A stretch of 64,000 nucleotides of DNA from Sciurus carolinensis (lineage: Eukaryota; Chordata; Mammalia; Rodentia; Sciuridae), in NCBI RefSeq assembly GCF_902686445.1, contig NC_062232.1:30400954-30464953 (forward strand), in the 5' to 3' direction. Within the stretch, counting starts at the first letter, position 1. Each line of letters starts with the position of its first letter. Of the stretch, positions 1-11,380 are shown piece by piece. The notes beneath the pieces were generated by a model. It was not told the origin of the DNA. It saw only the letters and a program-made list of their open reading frames with translations, and made no database searches. Both the position numbers and the translations under genes were made by a program.

Positions 1-267
1 TGGAGCAGAATCAAAGGAAATTTAAAAACTAAGGGCCAGGAAACCCATCAGGCGACTGGCTCAGAGATGAGGTTCGGTGTGGCTCCTTTGACTTTCCTTG
101 GCCCTGCCTCTGAGACACCAGTGCTGGACTGAGAACTCTGTCACTGTGGAAGATCTGGGCTCAAATGAGGTTTGGGGAGACATCCCCTCACAGCTCCTCT
201 CTGTCCCTTATGGCTGCATCACTCCCAAACCCTTGAAAGTCAAGCACCCTTATCATCCTGGCTACCA
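1..267. other. Unassigned sequence before the first LTR
   Basis: There is no recognisable gene or repeat. A short open frame at 98-376 runs into the LTR and looks like chance. Confidence 0.5.
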
Positions 268-814
268 TGTTGTGGGAATCACACAAGAAGCAGCAAACGG
301 CACTCAAAGAATGGGAGAAAACAAACTTTATTTTACACTGGCGGGCCCAGAGGAGATTAGCACTCCAAAATTCTGAGCACCTCTGACCAATTTTTCACAA
401 CATTTATAGGCTATCTAGTGTCATAAATTTTCTAGTCTAAAACGGTACATAATTGGACACATGGTTTCAAAAAACAATATATGATTGTGTGTAAGGGTTT
501 TCAAGTGAGAATTGTGTTTACAAAAGGAGAGTGCACCCGATAAGGGAGACTGGCTCCTCTTATAAGGCCTTCAGTAAATCTCCAGCCTTGGGCCCAGAGC
601 TTTCACAGGGTCGTTTACATTTTCAAGGGACATGGTTAGGTCCCAGGGAAAGTTCTTTACATTCCAAAAGGAAGGAGTAAATGGTGCTAATTAGTTTTCC
701 TGAAACCCAGCTGGCGGGAACCGGAAGGGGAACTCCCTCACTCCAGGGTACCTATTCTTACAGGCAGCATCCTTAGTTTACTTTATTTGCAGGCTTGGGT
801 CAGTTACCACTACA
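268..814 (-). repeat. Solo LTR (class I type), minus orientation, family of 41077-41586
   Basis: This 547-bp block runs TG to CA and is flanked by ACCA on both sides (264-267 and 815-818), consistent with a 4-bp target duplication. An AATAAA-type signal lies on the minus strand near 319-325. It is the inverted counterpart of 41077-41586; shared text includes the AATTATGTACTGTTTTAGACTAGAAAA-type region with differences. Confidence 0.85.
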
Positions 815-818
815 ACCA

Positions 819-1767
819 CACTGAGTAAAATTCCCCCTTCCCATTGCAACTGCAGTGTCCCTGCCTTGTGTCCCCTTCTCTCCAAATATTTTAGTTACCT
901 GATCAATAAAACCACCTGTGCACCAGATATGAGTGGATGCTGATCTGTGACCCGCTGTGGGTTAACACCTTCACATATTAATAGGGACCTTCAGGTACTC
1001 TTCCTTAAGGGAAGAAATAATGTACAGGAGATGGGGTTAATATGGGGAAGGGTAGGCTGGGGGTAGCTCATGTGGAAGGTCTGTGGGAACAAGGACATCT
1101 GCCCTGGAACCACCTGAGGATTCCTCCTAGGCCACTGCTTACTGCCTGAGCAGGGTGGGGTGGAATAAGACCTCAGCAGCCCACTGTATGGCGATCACTA
1201 TGGACCCGAGTAGAACAGATCCAGCTATTTCCCCCTGTTCCACTCAGGATACGGACACCCTGCCCTCCACCATACACCTCTTGCCAGAGCTCTGAAATCA
1301 GAGCTTCTCCAGGGGGACACAATCTGGTGCGGGGAATGAGAAATAGGACCGGAGAGCCCAGGCATAGCCTTCCAACCCACTTTCACAGCGACTTCGTGGT
1401 CTGTCCTTTGCTTTCCATCACTTGACAGGGGTTTGCTGTGCTGCCTCATCACGCCTATGGACTGCACGCTGTGTCCATTCCCCACCTTTCTGTCTGGCAG
1501 CTGTGCTGCTTGTGTGGCATGACGTTGTTTGGGGAAACCAGGTGAAAATCTAGATATCAGTTGTGTCCTCATCTCCAACTACATGTAGAGCCACTTGTCC
1601 TACAGGAGCCAGGCAGGTCATTGGGAAGTCTTGTGCAGAGGAGCCTCTGAATATTATCTGTGAGGTTTTAAAAATACAGATTTAAAGATACGCTGCATTT
1701 CAAGTCCTGATGAAATGTGTTATTATAGTGTTATAAAGCAAATTTGTATTGCACAGAATAATTGAAT
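819..1767. other. Unassigned gap between solo LTR and ERV
   Basis: The composition is moderately GC-balanced, and part of it could be an old LTR or ERV fragment (an AATAAAA near 905). I see no coding signal. Confidence 0.4.
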
Positions 1768-1772
1768 GAAAT

Positions 1773-2148
1773 TATAAGATCAGATGGAGGTAACCTGATC
1801 AGAAGAAGGTAACTGAAGAACAGACAGGTCAGATGTAATTTCAAAAGACTTTTTTGGGACGGCTCTAGGGCAAGGTTTGCCATCACTGGTCCACCAGAGT
1901 GAGGCAGCTCCAGTGGAGTGTCACTTGTAGTCCAGGATAGGCGGGAGAAGGCTTGAGGGTTTAGTGTCTCCCTGGGGTTGGCTGGAGTCCCTGCAGGGAC
2001 TCGTGTCCTTCTAGGATTGACTGGGGACTCTGCTGATTGACAGGCAGTTGCAAGATGCCACTAGGGTTTATCTGTCAGTGTCTGATTAGTTGCTTTTTGG
2101 TGCATGCGGGTTGCCTGATGCCCTGCCCCCATCCAGTCATCTCAGACT
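1773..2148 (-). repeat. 3' LTR of the class I ERV
   Basis: This block of about 376 bp is homologous to 9332-9722. Shared stretches include GGCTTGAGGGTTTAGTGT and GATGCCCTGCCCCCATCCAG. The terminal TG has become TA and the far end has also drifted. A clear polypurine tract next to it was not seen. Confidence 0.88.
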
Positions 2149-3844
2149 GCCCTAACAATCTGAACTTTTTGATGATATAGGGCACCAGAATCCATCTGGC
2201 TACTTCCTGCGTATTAGGGGGTGTCATGGGGAAAGGGCTCTGAAGTTGGGTTGGGGCGGGAGGGGGGCGGCTGTAGAGGTGCAGGAGCATTTGGTTGACA
2301 GTGACTCCAGCAACTTCACTGATTCAGTTGCGGGCAAACCTGAGGAGACCTGGAGCGATCATCAATAGGAGTCCTACCACCAATATGGGAGTGAGAATGG
2401 GGGCTAGCCAGGTGGCAAGAGTGGAGTTTAGCCATCCTGGCTAGGGGTCATTTGATTGTTGTTGCTTCAACCTTTTACTCAGACATCTGAGAGTTTTGAC
2501 ATTTTTTTCGACTAGCCCAGTTTCATTGATGTAGTAGCAGCATTCTTCTTTTAGGAACAGATATGTTCCCTCTTTGTCCACCATCAGGAGATCTAGTGCT
2601 CGGCAGTTTTGCAAAAAGACTTGGGCAATAGATGTTATTTGTCTTTATAGGGATGCCAGGGAGGCAGCAGATGCTTCTACTGCCTCTTGGAGTTGCTGTT
2701 CTAGCTTCTGGGTGGCAATGACTAAATAACCAAGTCCTCCTGTCCCCCAAGCTGGAGGCTGTGAGTGAGGAGGCCAGGGAGAGTCTGACTACCATTGGTA
2801 GGAAAATGGCCCATTTTTTTCTAGGAAGGTGAGTTTGAGTAAGGGCATACTGGAACTTAAATTCTTTGTCAGGATGCCATTGCACCAGAAGAAGAATCCT
2901 GGGGGAGCAAATGTTGGGGAAGAAACCTATATAGTATGGTTGCAAGGTGCTGAGGTAGAGGAAGTATAGCAACAAGAAAAGTTCCCTGATGAGTTGTAAA
3001 AAGGGAGTACCCCCTCAAGAGGTGGGGAGAGAGGTCCTTGAGGCTTTAATAAGGTGTTAAGGAGGGCCCTGATAGGAACTGCTGTTGGGGGGTATGATTC
3101 AAACCTGTGCAGAGAAAGTAGTCTGACAGGCTGAGATATTGTTGACCCTGGACAAATCGAGAAGCTGAAGACTTTGACGTACCAGAGCAAGCCATGAGAA
3201 AGGATCAGCTTTGGGATGGGTAGCTGTGTCGAGTTGATGTTGGAGTTCTTTCCCTGGATGGTTATATGAATCTGAGGAAGTACCTGTATATAAGTTCTCC
3301 AGATTCTGATTGAAGCTGAGGGGAGCTTGGCCCACCCCCAAGAATAAAGTTTATCATCAACACCAGAAGCCCATTTTGGATCCCAGAGGTCCTTAATCGT
3401 TAATTTGCTATGTGCCCAGTTCTCATAGTAAGGCTTATCTAGGAAGTGTTTTTCACATGAACCATAGGGGCATCCGCCATAGGTGTTAGGCCATTGTTTA
3501 CAAAAGTCCTTAGTTTGGCCTGATAGGAAGCATAGCATAGCTGCACACGTGGATGAAGTTGGGACTTGACTGAATCCAGTGATGTGAAGAGTGACTGCCC
3601 AGTTGCAGCCAGTAGGAGGGCAATCACCTTGACCCACTAACTGAGAGTGGGTGGTGCCATCCTGGTGCCATGTTGCCTGGATGTAGAAACACCACCTGTT
3701 GGTTGAACTAGATACTCGAGAGAAGTTAATGAGTAGTAGGAGAAATAGTGGGTTGATAAGAGATTTTGAGTTTGGTGGGCCTCAGCGTGGTGGAAGTCCA
3801 GGACTGGGTATCTGGGAAGGGCCCTTTTTTAAGGTGGGAGACAT
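2149..3844 (-). pseudogene. ERV envelope (env) remnant
   Basis: Env encodes the surface and transmembrane subunits. The likely start ATG is at 3844-3842, overlapping the pol end. A TGA near 3781-3779 breaks the frame before a hydrophobic signal-peptide-like stretch (about 3720-3760). The surface part is open from there to 2927 and has several Cys and N-X-S/T sites. At least two frameshifts follow. The basic cleavage-type site at 2811-2825 ends in Trp, and the first Cys of the CX6CC-type motif of the transmembrane subunit is Tyr (the CC pair is at 2537-2542). A membrane segment and short tail run toward the 3' LTR. It is non-functional as it stands. Confidence 0.85.
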
Positions 3845-3849
3845 GGTAC

Positions 3850-4531
3850 CAAAGGGAGTGGCCCAGAAGTTTGGCCACTGTTGGGGTGGTAAGTATAATC
3901 GTATGGAGTCTAGTCCAGCGAGGTTGCAGTGATTAAAGATGTAATTCCCTAAGTGAAACTGTGTCACCAAGTTGAAGAGGGATAATGGGCGATTCAGTCT
4001 GCGGTCTGGCTGGAGATTAGGCTCTGGATGGTGCAGGAAGGTAGTAGTCTGCACGTTCCCTTAGGTGTTTGTGCAAGAGTGTGAGATAGGGCAGATAGGA
4101 TGCCAGGGGAGGGGGATGACAGAAAAGTTTTGGTTGATTAGGAAAGGGTGTCCATAGAATAGCTCAAAGGGGCTGAGACCAGAGGGAGCTCTAGGGGCTG
4201 CCCGAATTTGGGTAAGGGCCAATGGAAGGAGATTGGGCCAGGAAAGTTTGAGTTCAATAGTAAGTTTAGTGAGTGAGATGGTCCTTGAGGATGCCATTAG
4301 CCCTCTCCACCTTACCCAAGGATTCGGGTCTGTAGGGGATGTGGAGCCTCCAGGTGATGGTGAGGTCTTTGGAGACTAGTTGAACAACCCGAGAGGTGAA
4401 GGCAGGACTGCTATCTGACTGGATGAACACAGGAAGTCCAAATCTGAGAATGATCTGCTCAATGAGGTTGGAAGCCACAGTGTCTGCAGTTTCCTTGAAG
4501 GTGGGGAAGGCTTCTATCCAGCCTGAAAAAA

Positions 4532-4621
<90 letters not shown>

Positions 4622-4929
4622 AGTAAGTAATGAGGTTTTTGTGTTTAGGCATGTGGGTGAAGTAGATCTACCAGTCTTCACCTGGCTGATGGCCCCTCAT
4701 CTAGTGTGTTGGGAGCTTGGGTTTGATGTCCCCTTGTGGGGATACTGTGAAACAAACAGGGCAAAGGAAGTGGACCTGCTGGAGAATAGTTCTCATTCCT
4801 GGAAGATAAAAGAGGGGTTGGAGAAACTGCAGAAGAGGGTTGGGGCCAATATGAAGAGAGTTATGAATGTCCATCAGTAAGTTGTAAGCTTGCTGCTTGA
4901 GGAGAGCAATCTGGTCTCCTAGGAAGATT
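3850..4929 (-). pseudogene. ERV integrase remnant interrupted by a microsatellite
   Basis: The zinc-binding part (CPVC near 4745-4756) is followed by a long (TA)n(GA)n microsatellite at 4532-4620, and then the catalytic core resumes at FSGWIEAF. The second acidic residue is in QSD (near 4410-4420), where the usual Asn-Gly after Asp is Ser-Ser. The Glu is in GKVERANG near 4300-4320. The microsatellite lies where the first catalytic Asp segment should be, so that residue is not recognisable. Confidence 0.85.
4532..4620. repeat. Compound microsatellite (TA)n-(GA)n inside ERV integrase
   Basis: About 25 TA units are followed by about 20 GA units, then three GTAA units. This length is likely variable between individuals and could be collapsed or stretched in an assembly. 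Confidence 0.97.
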
Positions 4930-6899
4930 CAGCCATCATCCCCAAAATGGCTGCCTTGGGTTATTAGATCTTCCTGCTCCTGTGGAGAATATTTAGGTTT
5001 GATTGTAGTGGATAGGAATAGGATGGGGGCTGTTGAGGACTTTGTTTTTAGCTCCCATGCTATAGAGTCCACTTTGCTGTTACCCAAGGCTACAGGGTCT
5101 GAGGAATTTTGATGTTCTTGGCAGTGTATGATGGCAACTCGGGATGGCAGCTGAAGTGCCTCCAAGAGTTTGGAAAATAGGGAGGCATTGATCACTGGTG
5201 ACCCCTTTGTAGTTACAAATCCAGCTCCTTCCAAATAGCTGAATGTGAGTGAGCAATCAAGAAGGCATACTTAGAATCTGTGTAGATGTTAACCTGTTTG
5301 CCTTTGGATGGAATGAGGGCCCTAATGAGAGCAGAGTTCAGCTTTTTGGGAGTTGGTCCCTTCTGGGAGGCAGCTGGCTTCCAGAACTGAAGTGGTGGTG
5401 ACCACTGCGTATGTGACTCTAAGGCATCCATCAGGACTCAGCACAGAACTGCCATCCACAAAAATGGTTAGGTCAGGTGAGGGGAGTAGGTAATCATAGA
5501 GGTCCTCCCAGGGTGAAAGTAGGGCCTCCAGCACCTGTGGGCAGGAATGGCTGGTGGTTGAAGGGTGTGCGGACAGCAAGAGAAGTGCAGTATGACTGAG
5601 AGAAGAAGAATAGAGAGTGATGGTGGGGTTTTCTATAAAGAGGAGATGAAATTCTTGAATCCATGATGGGCTCAAGAGGGGAAGGAATTTACGGCTTAAG
5701 AGGTCCTGGAGTCGATGGGTGGAGTACACCATTATTGGTTGGAGAAGAGTGAATTTTAGGGCTTCCTTAGTTAGTTCAGCTGCTGCCAGTACCCGGAGGC
5801 ATGGTAGCCACCCACAAACTGTAGAATCAAGCTGCTTGGAGAGATATGCCACTGGTCTATAGGAAGGTCCAGTTGGTTGAGTAAGGAGGCCAGTGGCAAC
5901 ACCCTGTTTTTCATCCATAAGGAGGTGGAAAGGATGGTTAGGGTTAGGGAGAGAGAGAGGCGGAGAGGATCCCTGAGCTTGTAAAAAGAGTTGGCTACTA
6001 AATTGGGGGAGATAAGGGGGCAACGAGGGGTCTCCTTTGCTGCCTGGTATAAGGGTTTGGCAAGAAGAGCAAAGTTGGGGACCCAGTGCCTGAAGAAGCC
6101 AGCCAAACCCAGAAAAGAGAGAATGTAATCTGCTGTTTTGGGAGGTTGTAGGTCCCAAAGGGCTTGAATTTTGTCTGTTGTGAAGCTCTTAGAGTTAGGA
6201 GTGAGGAGTATGCCCAAATATGTGACTGAAGAGGTGGAGAGTTGGGCTTTGGTTGGGGAGACCTGATAGCCTTAGGATCCTAGAAAGTTAAAGAGCTGAG
6301 CAATGTGAGTTTGGGAAGCCTGAAGGGATGAGCTGCACAAGAGGAGGTCATCCACATATTGGAGAACAACACTATCTCCCAAGTCACAAGTGACCAAATC
6401 CTGAGCCAGGGCTTGTCCAAAGAGGTGAGGACTGTCTCCAAAACCTTGGGGTAAAACAGTACATGTTAGCTGTGGAGACCTAAAGGATGTAGGATCCTCC
6501 CATGTGAAGGCAAAGAGGTAATAAGAGTCAGGATGGAGAGGAATTGTAAAGAAAGCATCCTTGAGGTCCAGAATTGTGAAGTGAGAGGGGGCATGTGAGA
6601 AAGGAGAGTGTAGGGGTTAGGAACCACTGGATGAATGGGAATGACTGCCTCATTAATCAGGCAGAGACCTTGAACCAAGCGATAGGACCCTGAGGGTTTA
6701 TGTACTGGCAAGATAGGGGTGTTGCAGGGGGAATGGTAAGGATGAGGAGTCCCTGAGTAAGTAACTGGTCTATGATGGGTTTAAGTCCTTCCCTGTGGGT
6801 ACAGGAGATAGGAAACTGGGGACATGATGGAAATTTAGTTTAAAGTTTCAGTTGGATAAGGACTGGCTTATGGTGGGAGGCTATAACTGGCTTGGAGGT
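4930..6899 (-). pseudogene. ERV pol remnant: reverse transcriptase and RNase H
   Basis: Reverse transcriptase landmarks read on the minus strand include VHKPSGSYR near 6700, LPQGF near 6440-6452 and the catalytic YVDD at 6347-6358. A connection domain follows, then RNase H with FVDGSS near 5450 and YTDSKYAF near 5262-5285. Several frameshifts separate these blocks (around 6465, 6220, 5430 and 5230), and no single frame covers the gene. The order and motifs are those of gamma-type ERVs. Confidence 0.9.
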
Positions 6900-7330
6900 A
6901 TCCCAGACTTGAGAGTTGACTATGTCTGGGGGCAGTAGTAGAGTAGGTGGTGTAAGAGTGCTAGAGAGTGTAAAGATCAGAGGTAGGAGGAGGTGTGTAG
7001 TAGGATCCCTGGGGAGAAGTTGTAGGGTAGCTCCTAGGAGTTGGAGAACACCCCTGCCTAGGAGAGGAACTGGGCAGGAGGAGATGACCAGAAAAGTGTA
7101 TGTAAAAGGGTGTCCCTTTAGGGTACAGGCTAATTTTGCTGTCCTTTTAAGGAAGGAGAGTGTCCCATCAATTCCCTAGGAAGGAAACAAAGGCCTGGAA
7201 TGGGCAGGCAAGACAGAATAAGTAGCCCCCATGTCCATAAGGAAAGTTATGGACTCACCCGCTACCTGGAGTGTTACCCTGGGCTCCGTGAGGGTGATGG
7301 GAGTCCTCGAGTCCGGGTTCCTTCAGTCCT
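6900..7330 (-). pseudogene. ERV protease (pro) remnant
   Basis: This is the retroviral aspartic protease region between nucleocapsid and reverse transcriptase. The active-site segment at 7224-7235 reads Asp-Met-Gly-Ala where retroviral proteases have Asp-Thr/Ser-Gly-Ala, consistent with a C-to-T change. The downstream context ATYSVL supports the identification. The frame is not continuous with gag or pol. Confidence 0.75.
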
Positions 7331-7399
7331 CTGCAAATTCCAACAGCTCAAGGGAAGGGACCACCTGGCTGGTCATATCCCCACATGGAGGTGCTTAGG

Positions 7400-8837
7400 A
7401 GGGACCAGCTATAGGGCAGTCGCTCTTCTAGTGTCCCGCTTGTTTGCAGGTGGGCCTGGAGGGGGGCCATGGGTTTGGGCACAGGGACCAGTGACCTTCG
7501 TATCTGCACTTGAAGCAAGCCCCTGGTGGAGGTCCCCTTTTGAAGCTCTTGGAGCTACAGGCCGCAGGGCAGCTACCAAGATTTGGGATTGGAGTGTCAC
7601 CTTTTTCTGTAAATAAGACTGCATGGCCAGTTCGGCCACCTCCTCTCGGGCATTATATACTTTGAAGGTCATTTTTATCAGATCTTGGATAGGGGTCTGA
7701 GGGCCCTCCTCAGCTTGTTTGAGCTTTCTTCTAATATCAGGGGCCAATTAAGAAATGAAGTAGGTTGCAAGCACTGTAGCCCCAGAGGGAGATTCAGGGT
7801 CCAGTTTAGTTTATTTGGTAAAGACCGCTATAAGGTGATTAAGAAATAAGGTTGGATTCTCATCTAGATCCTGGGTAATTTTCCTCAGCTTATCAAAGTT
7901 CAATACTTTATTGGAGACTGCCTGCCTGCCTGCTATGAGATGTCAGAGCATGCAAGCACAGTGATGGCAGCCCCATTGGCCTTCCTGGAAGTTCCAGTTG
8001 GTCTCAGTTAGTGGGACTGTGGCTGTGCCTGTGGGTAGAGTTATGTCCATTAGGTGGGCTTGGTTGGCATGGTCTTGTGCCACCTGCTGGATGCGGGCTC
8101 ATTCATCTGGGGTTAGGGTGGGTAGAAAGGATGACATAAACGTCATGCTAGGTGAGGTCATAAGTCTGAAAAATGTTTCTAAATTCCTTAATATAAGTAG
8201 AGGAGTCAGCAGAGAAAGACCCTAGGTGCTTCTCAATCTGGGAAAGATCTTGGAATGAGAATGGGACGTGGACTCACACAATACCTTCTGCACCAGTCAC
8301 TTCCCAGAGAGGACAAAGGAGTTCTGCGTTGGGCAGTGGGAAGGCCTGATGGGATCAGGTGTGGGCACTAACAGGAGAGGAGAGAGTCAAGTGGGTGGAG
8401 GAACTTTCTGGGGGAGGAGAATGAGGATAAAGAAGAGGAGCTGTAGCTATAGAAGGAAGGAATGGAGGAGTCGTAGCCATAGGAGGAAGAGGCAGAGGAG
8501 TTGTAGCCATGGGAGGAGGAGAGGAAGAGGAGGAAGAGGAAAATTGACCTGAGTAAGGAGGGGGAGGACAGGAGGGTAGAGCTGAAAGCAGTTCCAGTGA
8601 ATCTGAAAATGAGCACGAAGATACAGGAGAACAATGGGGGAGAGGTTTGGGACCATACTTGGCAAGGAGAACTTGGGCAGTAGAGCAGGTAGAACAAAGG
8701 GAGGAATGAGAGCACAGATTCCAAAAGTCCTGAACATAAGGCACTTGTGATCATTTCTCTGTCCGGTGGCAGTAATTTTCCAAATCAGTGAGGATTTGGA
8801 AGTCAAAAATTTCCCTATGGAGGCCATTTTGAGTCAT
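7400..8837 (-). pseudogene. ERV gag remnant (matrix, proline-rich region, capsid, nucleocapsid)
   Basis: Gag encodes the virion structural polyprotein. The probable start ATG is at 8837-8835. The matrix-like part is broken by a TGA at 8753-8751 where the family normally has Trp. A PPPY late-domain-type motif lies at 8553-8564, followed by a proline-rich segment built of repeated Met-Ala-Thr-Thr-Pro units (about 8400-8545). The capsid C-terminal half is readable at about 7650-7950 with at least two in-frame stops (near 7813 and 7749). A single zinc knuckle, CFKC then H then C, lies at about 7480-7520 with only three residues between His and the last Cys instead of four. The reading frame changes several times. 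Confidence 0.85.
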
Positions 8838-9312
8838 TGTCTAAAACGTACTGAGGCCAGGCTATAATTGAGTAAGAGACCAGCAACTTACAGCATAAGT
8901 CTTGGGAAAGTCCTAATTTAGTAAAATTAAGGTATAGACAACCCAAGGGAATCTTGGGGTCTAGGGAGGACTCTATGTTTCCCATGGCCCGTCAGTATTA
9001 CCTGGGGGTAAACAGGAGCAAAAAGAGGGGTCCCAAGTTCTGATCATGCTCACCTGAGGAATGGGGAAGTGGGTGAGCTGGAGGCTGGTAGTCTCCACAG
9101 ACTACTGGGGCCCAAATGGAACAGATGTCACACGCAACTTACAGACAGACCTCTGTAAAGGAGAGTGCAATCTGAAGGCCAAGGGAAATATAAGGGAACT
9201 TACCCCACTTCTGTCGGCCCAGATGAAGAGAAACAGAGTGGTGCAGGAATCTCCTGGTTTGTCTGAGGGAGAGGGTGGACCTCAACCCTGATGGGGAAGC
9301 CCCAAGGACCCA

Positions 9313-9329
9313 CCTGGGTTTTGGCACCA
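9313..9329 (-). other. Primer binding site complementary to tRNA-Phe
   Basis: Read on the minus strand, two bases after the LTR end, the site is TGGTGCCAAAACCCAGG. This matches the complement of the tRNA-Phe 3' end at all but two positions (a G-to-A change at each). Phe priming points to the ERV-F/HERV-F group. Confidence 0.8.
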
Positions 9330-9331
9330 AA

Positions 9332-9722
9332 TGTAAGATCAGATGGAGGTAACCTGATTAGACAAAGGTAACCGAAGAACAGACAGGCCAGATGTAATTA
9401 AAAAAGGACTTTATTGGGATGGCTCTCTGGTGAAGTTCACGGGTCCACCAGAGTGAGGACCAGAGAAGTTGAGTCGCAGCTCTGATGGGCCGGTGCTTTT
9501 GTTGTCCGGGTTAGGCGGGGGAAGGCTTGAGGGTTTAGTGTCCCCCTGGGGTTGACTGGAGATCCTGCAGGGACTCGTGTCCTTCTAGGATTGACTGGGG
9601 ACTCCACTGATTGACAGGCAGTTGTAAAACGCCACTAGGATTTATCTTTCAGCGTCTGATTGGTTGTTCTTTGGTGTGCGTGGGCTGCCTGATGCCCTGC
9701 CCCCATCCAGCCGTCTTCGACA
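9332..9722 (-). repeat. 5' LTR of the class I ERV
   Basis: This 391-bp block begins TG and ends CA and matches 1773-2148. On the minus strand it carries an AATAAAG poly(A) signal (about 9411-9417). It directly abuts the primer site with a two-base gap. Confidence 0.9.
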
Positions 9723-10115
9723 GAAACAAAAGAGCACAGATCCTAAAACTTGGAGCTGATAAATAATATCATTTTTTCACTCCATATTTACTCTCGAGTT
9801 TGTTTAATATAAGGCCTAAAATTAAGTCTGATGTGGCATTTCAGACTAACTGTACCCTTCTGCCTTCAGCTTGGAACTTCAGAGATCTGGGCATGTCAAC
9901 CGAATATTGGGCCAATAACAAAGTGAAAAATCAGAGCCAGTGTTCCCACAGGTAGGTAAGGAAATCCTCCATCACGCTGCTGAAGCAGCTCCATTAGACT
10001 CAATGAAACAAATAAAATCTATGAGATTGTCTAACATGGTATTTTGCTTCACAAGCATTTGAATATGTGTTGTCTACTCTTTGGAAGCAAAAGGAGCCAT
10101 CAGTCAGGAGACAGG

Positions 10116-10119
<4 letters not shown>

Positions 10120-10160
<41 letters not shown>
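10120..10160. repeat. (CA)n microsatellite
   Basis: About 20 uninterrupted AC units, followed by CATGCC. Confidence 0.97.
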
Positions 10161-10161
<1 letters not shown>

Positions 10162-10375
10162 ATGCCAATAAAGAAAAATATGTTGATTCTGATAAAGAAT
10201 AAAATCAGTACAGAGGGAGCCAATGGTTGCTATGATAAACTATAATGAAGCTATGGCTGCTATTAAAGATCTAAATGATAAACCAGTTGGCCCCACAAAA
10301 GTTAAGCCCTAAGCAACTTAGTAAAAACCTGTGTCACAGGAAAGCAGGCAGCTGAAACTCCAAAACTCAGTTCTT

Positions 10376-10850
10376 GTGTCCTGACCAAAGAAAATTTAAA
10401 GTCAGACACCAAAAGTCATGCAAGAGAACTTTATTATAAGTGAAAGTAAAGTAAAAGCAAAGTGAGGCTCAAGCAGAGAGCATGCTCAAGAAAGAGAGTG
10501 GGCCATGTCCGAGTAGGGAACGACAAAGGAGACAATGCTGTCCCCAGATTTATTACTGTTTGATGTTTACCAGGAGGATTGGCAACCACCTTCTGTACTC
10601 TTTGCCAATCAAGTGTCCAACTCCTCCTTCATGTCGGCGGTGGAGATTTTGACCTTAGTTGATCCTCCCTGGAACTGTCATGGCAGCCATCCTATTTATG
10701 GGGGCTTCATGTACAAGTTGATTCCATGTTAATGTGGGCACTGGGGCCAATAGCTGGTCAGAAGTTACTTTAGTGCACCTGCACTAAAAGGAATCTTCCT
10801 TCCCAGACAATTGGAGACACCTCTCGCCATGATTCCTAACTTCACATCAG
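10376..10850 (-). repeat. Probable solo LTR, minus orientation (boundaries approximate)
   Basis: TGTGTCCTGACCAAAG opens a block with a minus-strand poly(A)-type signal (CTTTATTATAAG, near 10429). The text resembles rodent ERV LTRs. Flanking duplications were not identified. Sequence from 9728 to 10375 shows nothing apart from the CA repeat. Confidence 0.5.
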
Positions 10851-11087
10851 TATCAATGGACCCTGTCAAGAGTTAGTCCCATTAATCCTTTTCTTTGGAC
10901 ATATTTTCCCATTAGCTCCTTTGCTTCTGTTTATTTTCTACAAATGAACTACCACCCTTTGCTTTCTCGTTTACTTTGGATATAAAGAAGACTCTAAAGT
11001 AATTTAAAGAGCACTTGTGACCTTGTCTTGCATTTCACTGCTCATTGCTAGCTACTACCTAACACCTGTCTTGAATTTTAAAAATAA

Positions 11088-11175
11088 AAAGGCTGGAGAT
11101 GTAGCTCAGTGGCAAAACATCCCTGCATTCATTCCCCAATGAAAGAAAGAAAGAAGGAAGGAAGGAAAGAAAGAA
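11088..11175 (+). repeat. ID-type SINE fragment with (GAAA)/(GGAA) tail
   Basis: A tRNA-derived body (GGCTGGAGATGTAGCTCAGTGG) leads to a degenerate tail of GAAA and GGAA units. Confidence 0.8.
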
Positions 11176-11208
11176 CAAAATTATTTTATCTAATTCATTT
11201 CATTTAAT

Positions 11209-11380
11209 TTAGGTACTAGGGATTGAACTCGGGGGGCACTTTACCACTGAGCCACATCCCCAGTCCTTTTTTAAAAAAATTGGAGGAAGGGGCTCACTAA
11301 GTTGTTGAAGGTTTCCCTAGGTTGCTCCTGTCTCAGCCTCAGGAGTCACTGGGATTACACGAATGTGCCACTCGGGGAGG
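11209..11380 (-). repeat. B1-ID composite SINE
   Basis: On the minus strand the B1-like half (GGATTACA box as GTAATCCCAG) precedes the ID-like half ending at GTTCAATCCC-like text. It is quite diverged. Confidence 0.8.

Larger units (their letters stand above)
1768..9727 (-). mobile_element. Near full-length class I endogenous retrovirus (gamma-type, tRNA-Phe primer site)
   Basis: A decayed provirus reads right to left: 5' LTR 9332-9722, primer site 9313-9329, gag, pro, pol, env, 3' LTR 1773-2148. The two LTRs are clearly homologous but differ by many substitutions and small indels, so the insertion is old. Flanks GAAAT (1768-1772) and GAAAC (9723-9727) may be the target-site duplication with one change. 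The primer site pairs with the 3' end of tRNA-Phe, as in ERV-F/HERV-F-type class I elements. All genes carry stops or frameshifts, so nothing is expected to be replication competent. Confidence 0.93.

Noticed and set aside
8268..8552. Arg/Ser-rich open frame resembling a splicing factor
   Set aside because: It is the antisense of the ERV gag proline-rich repeat.
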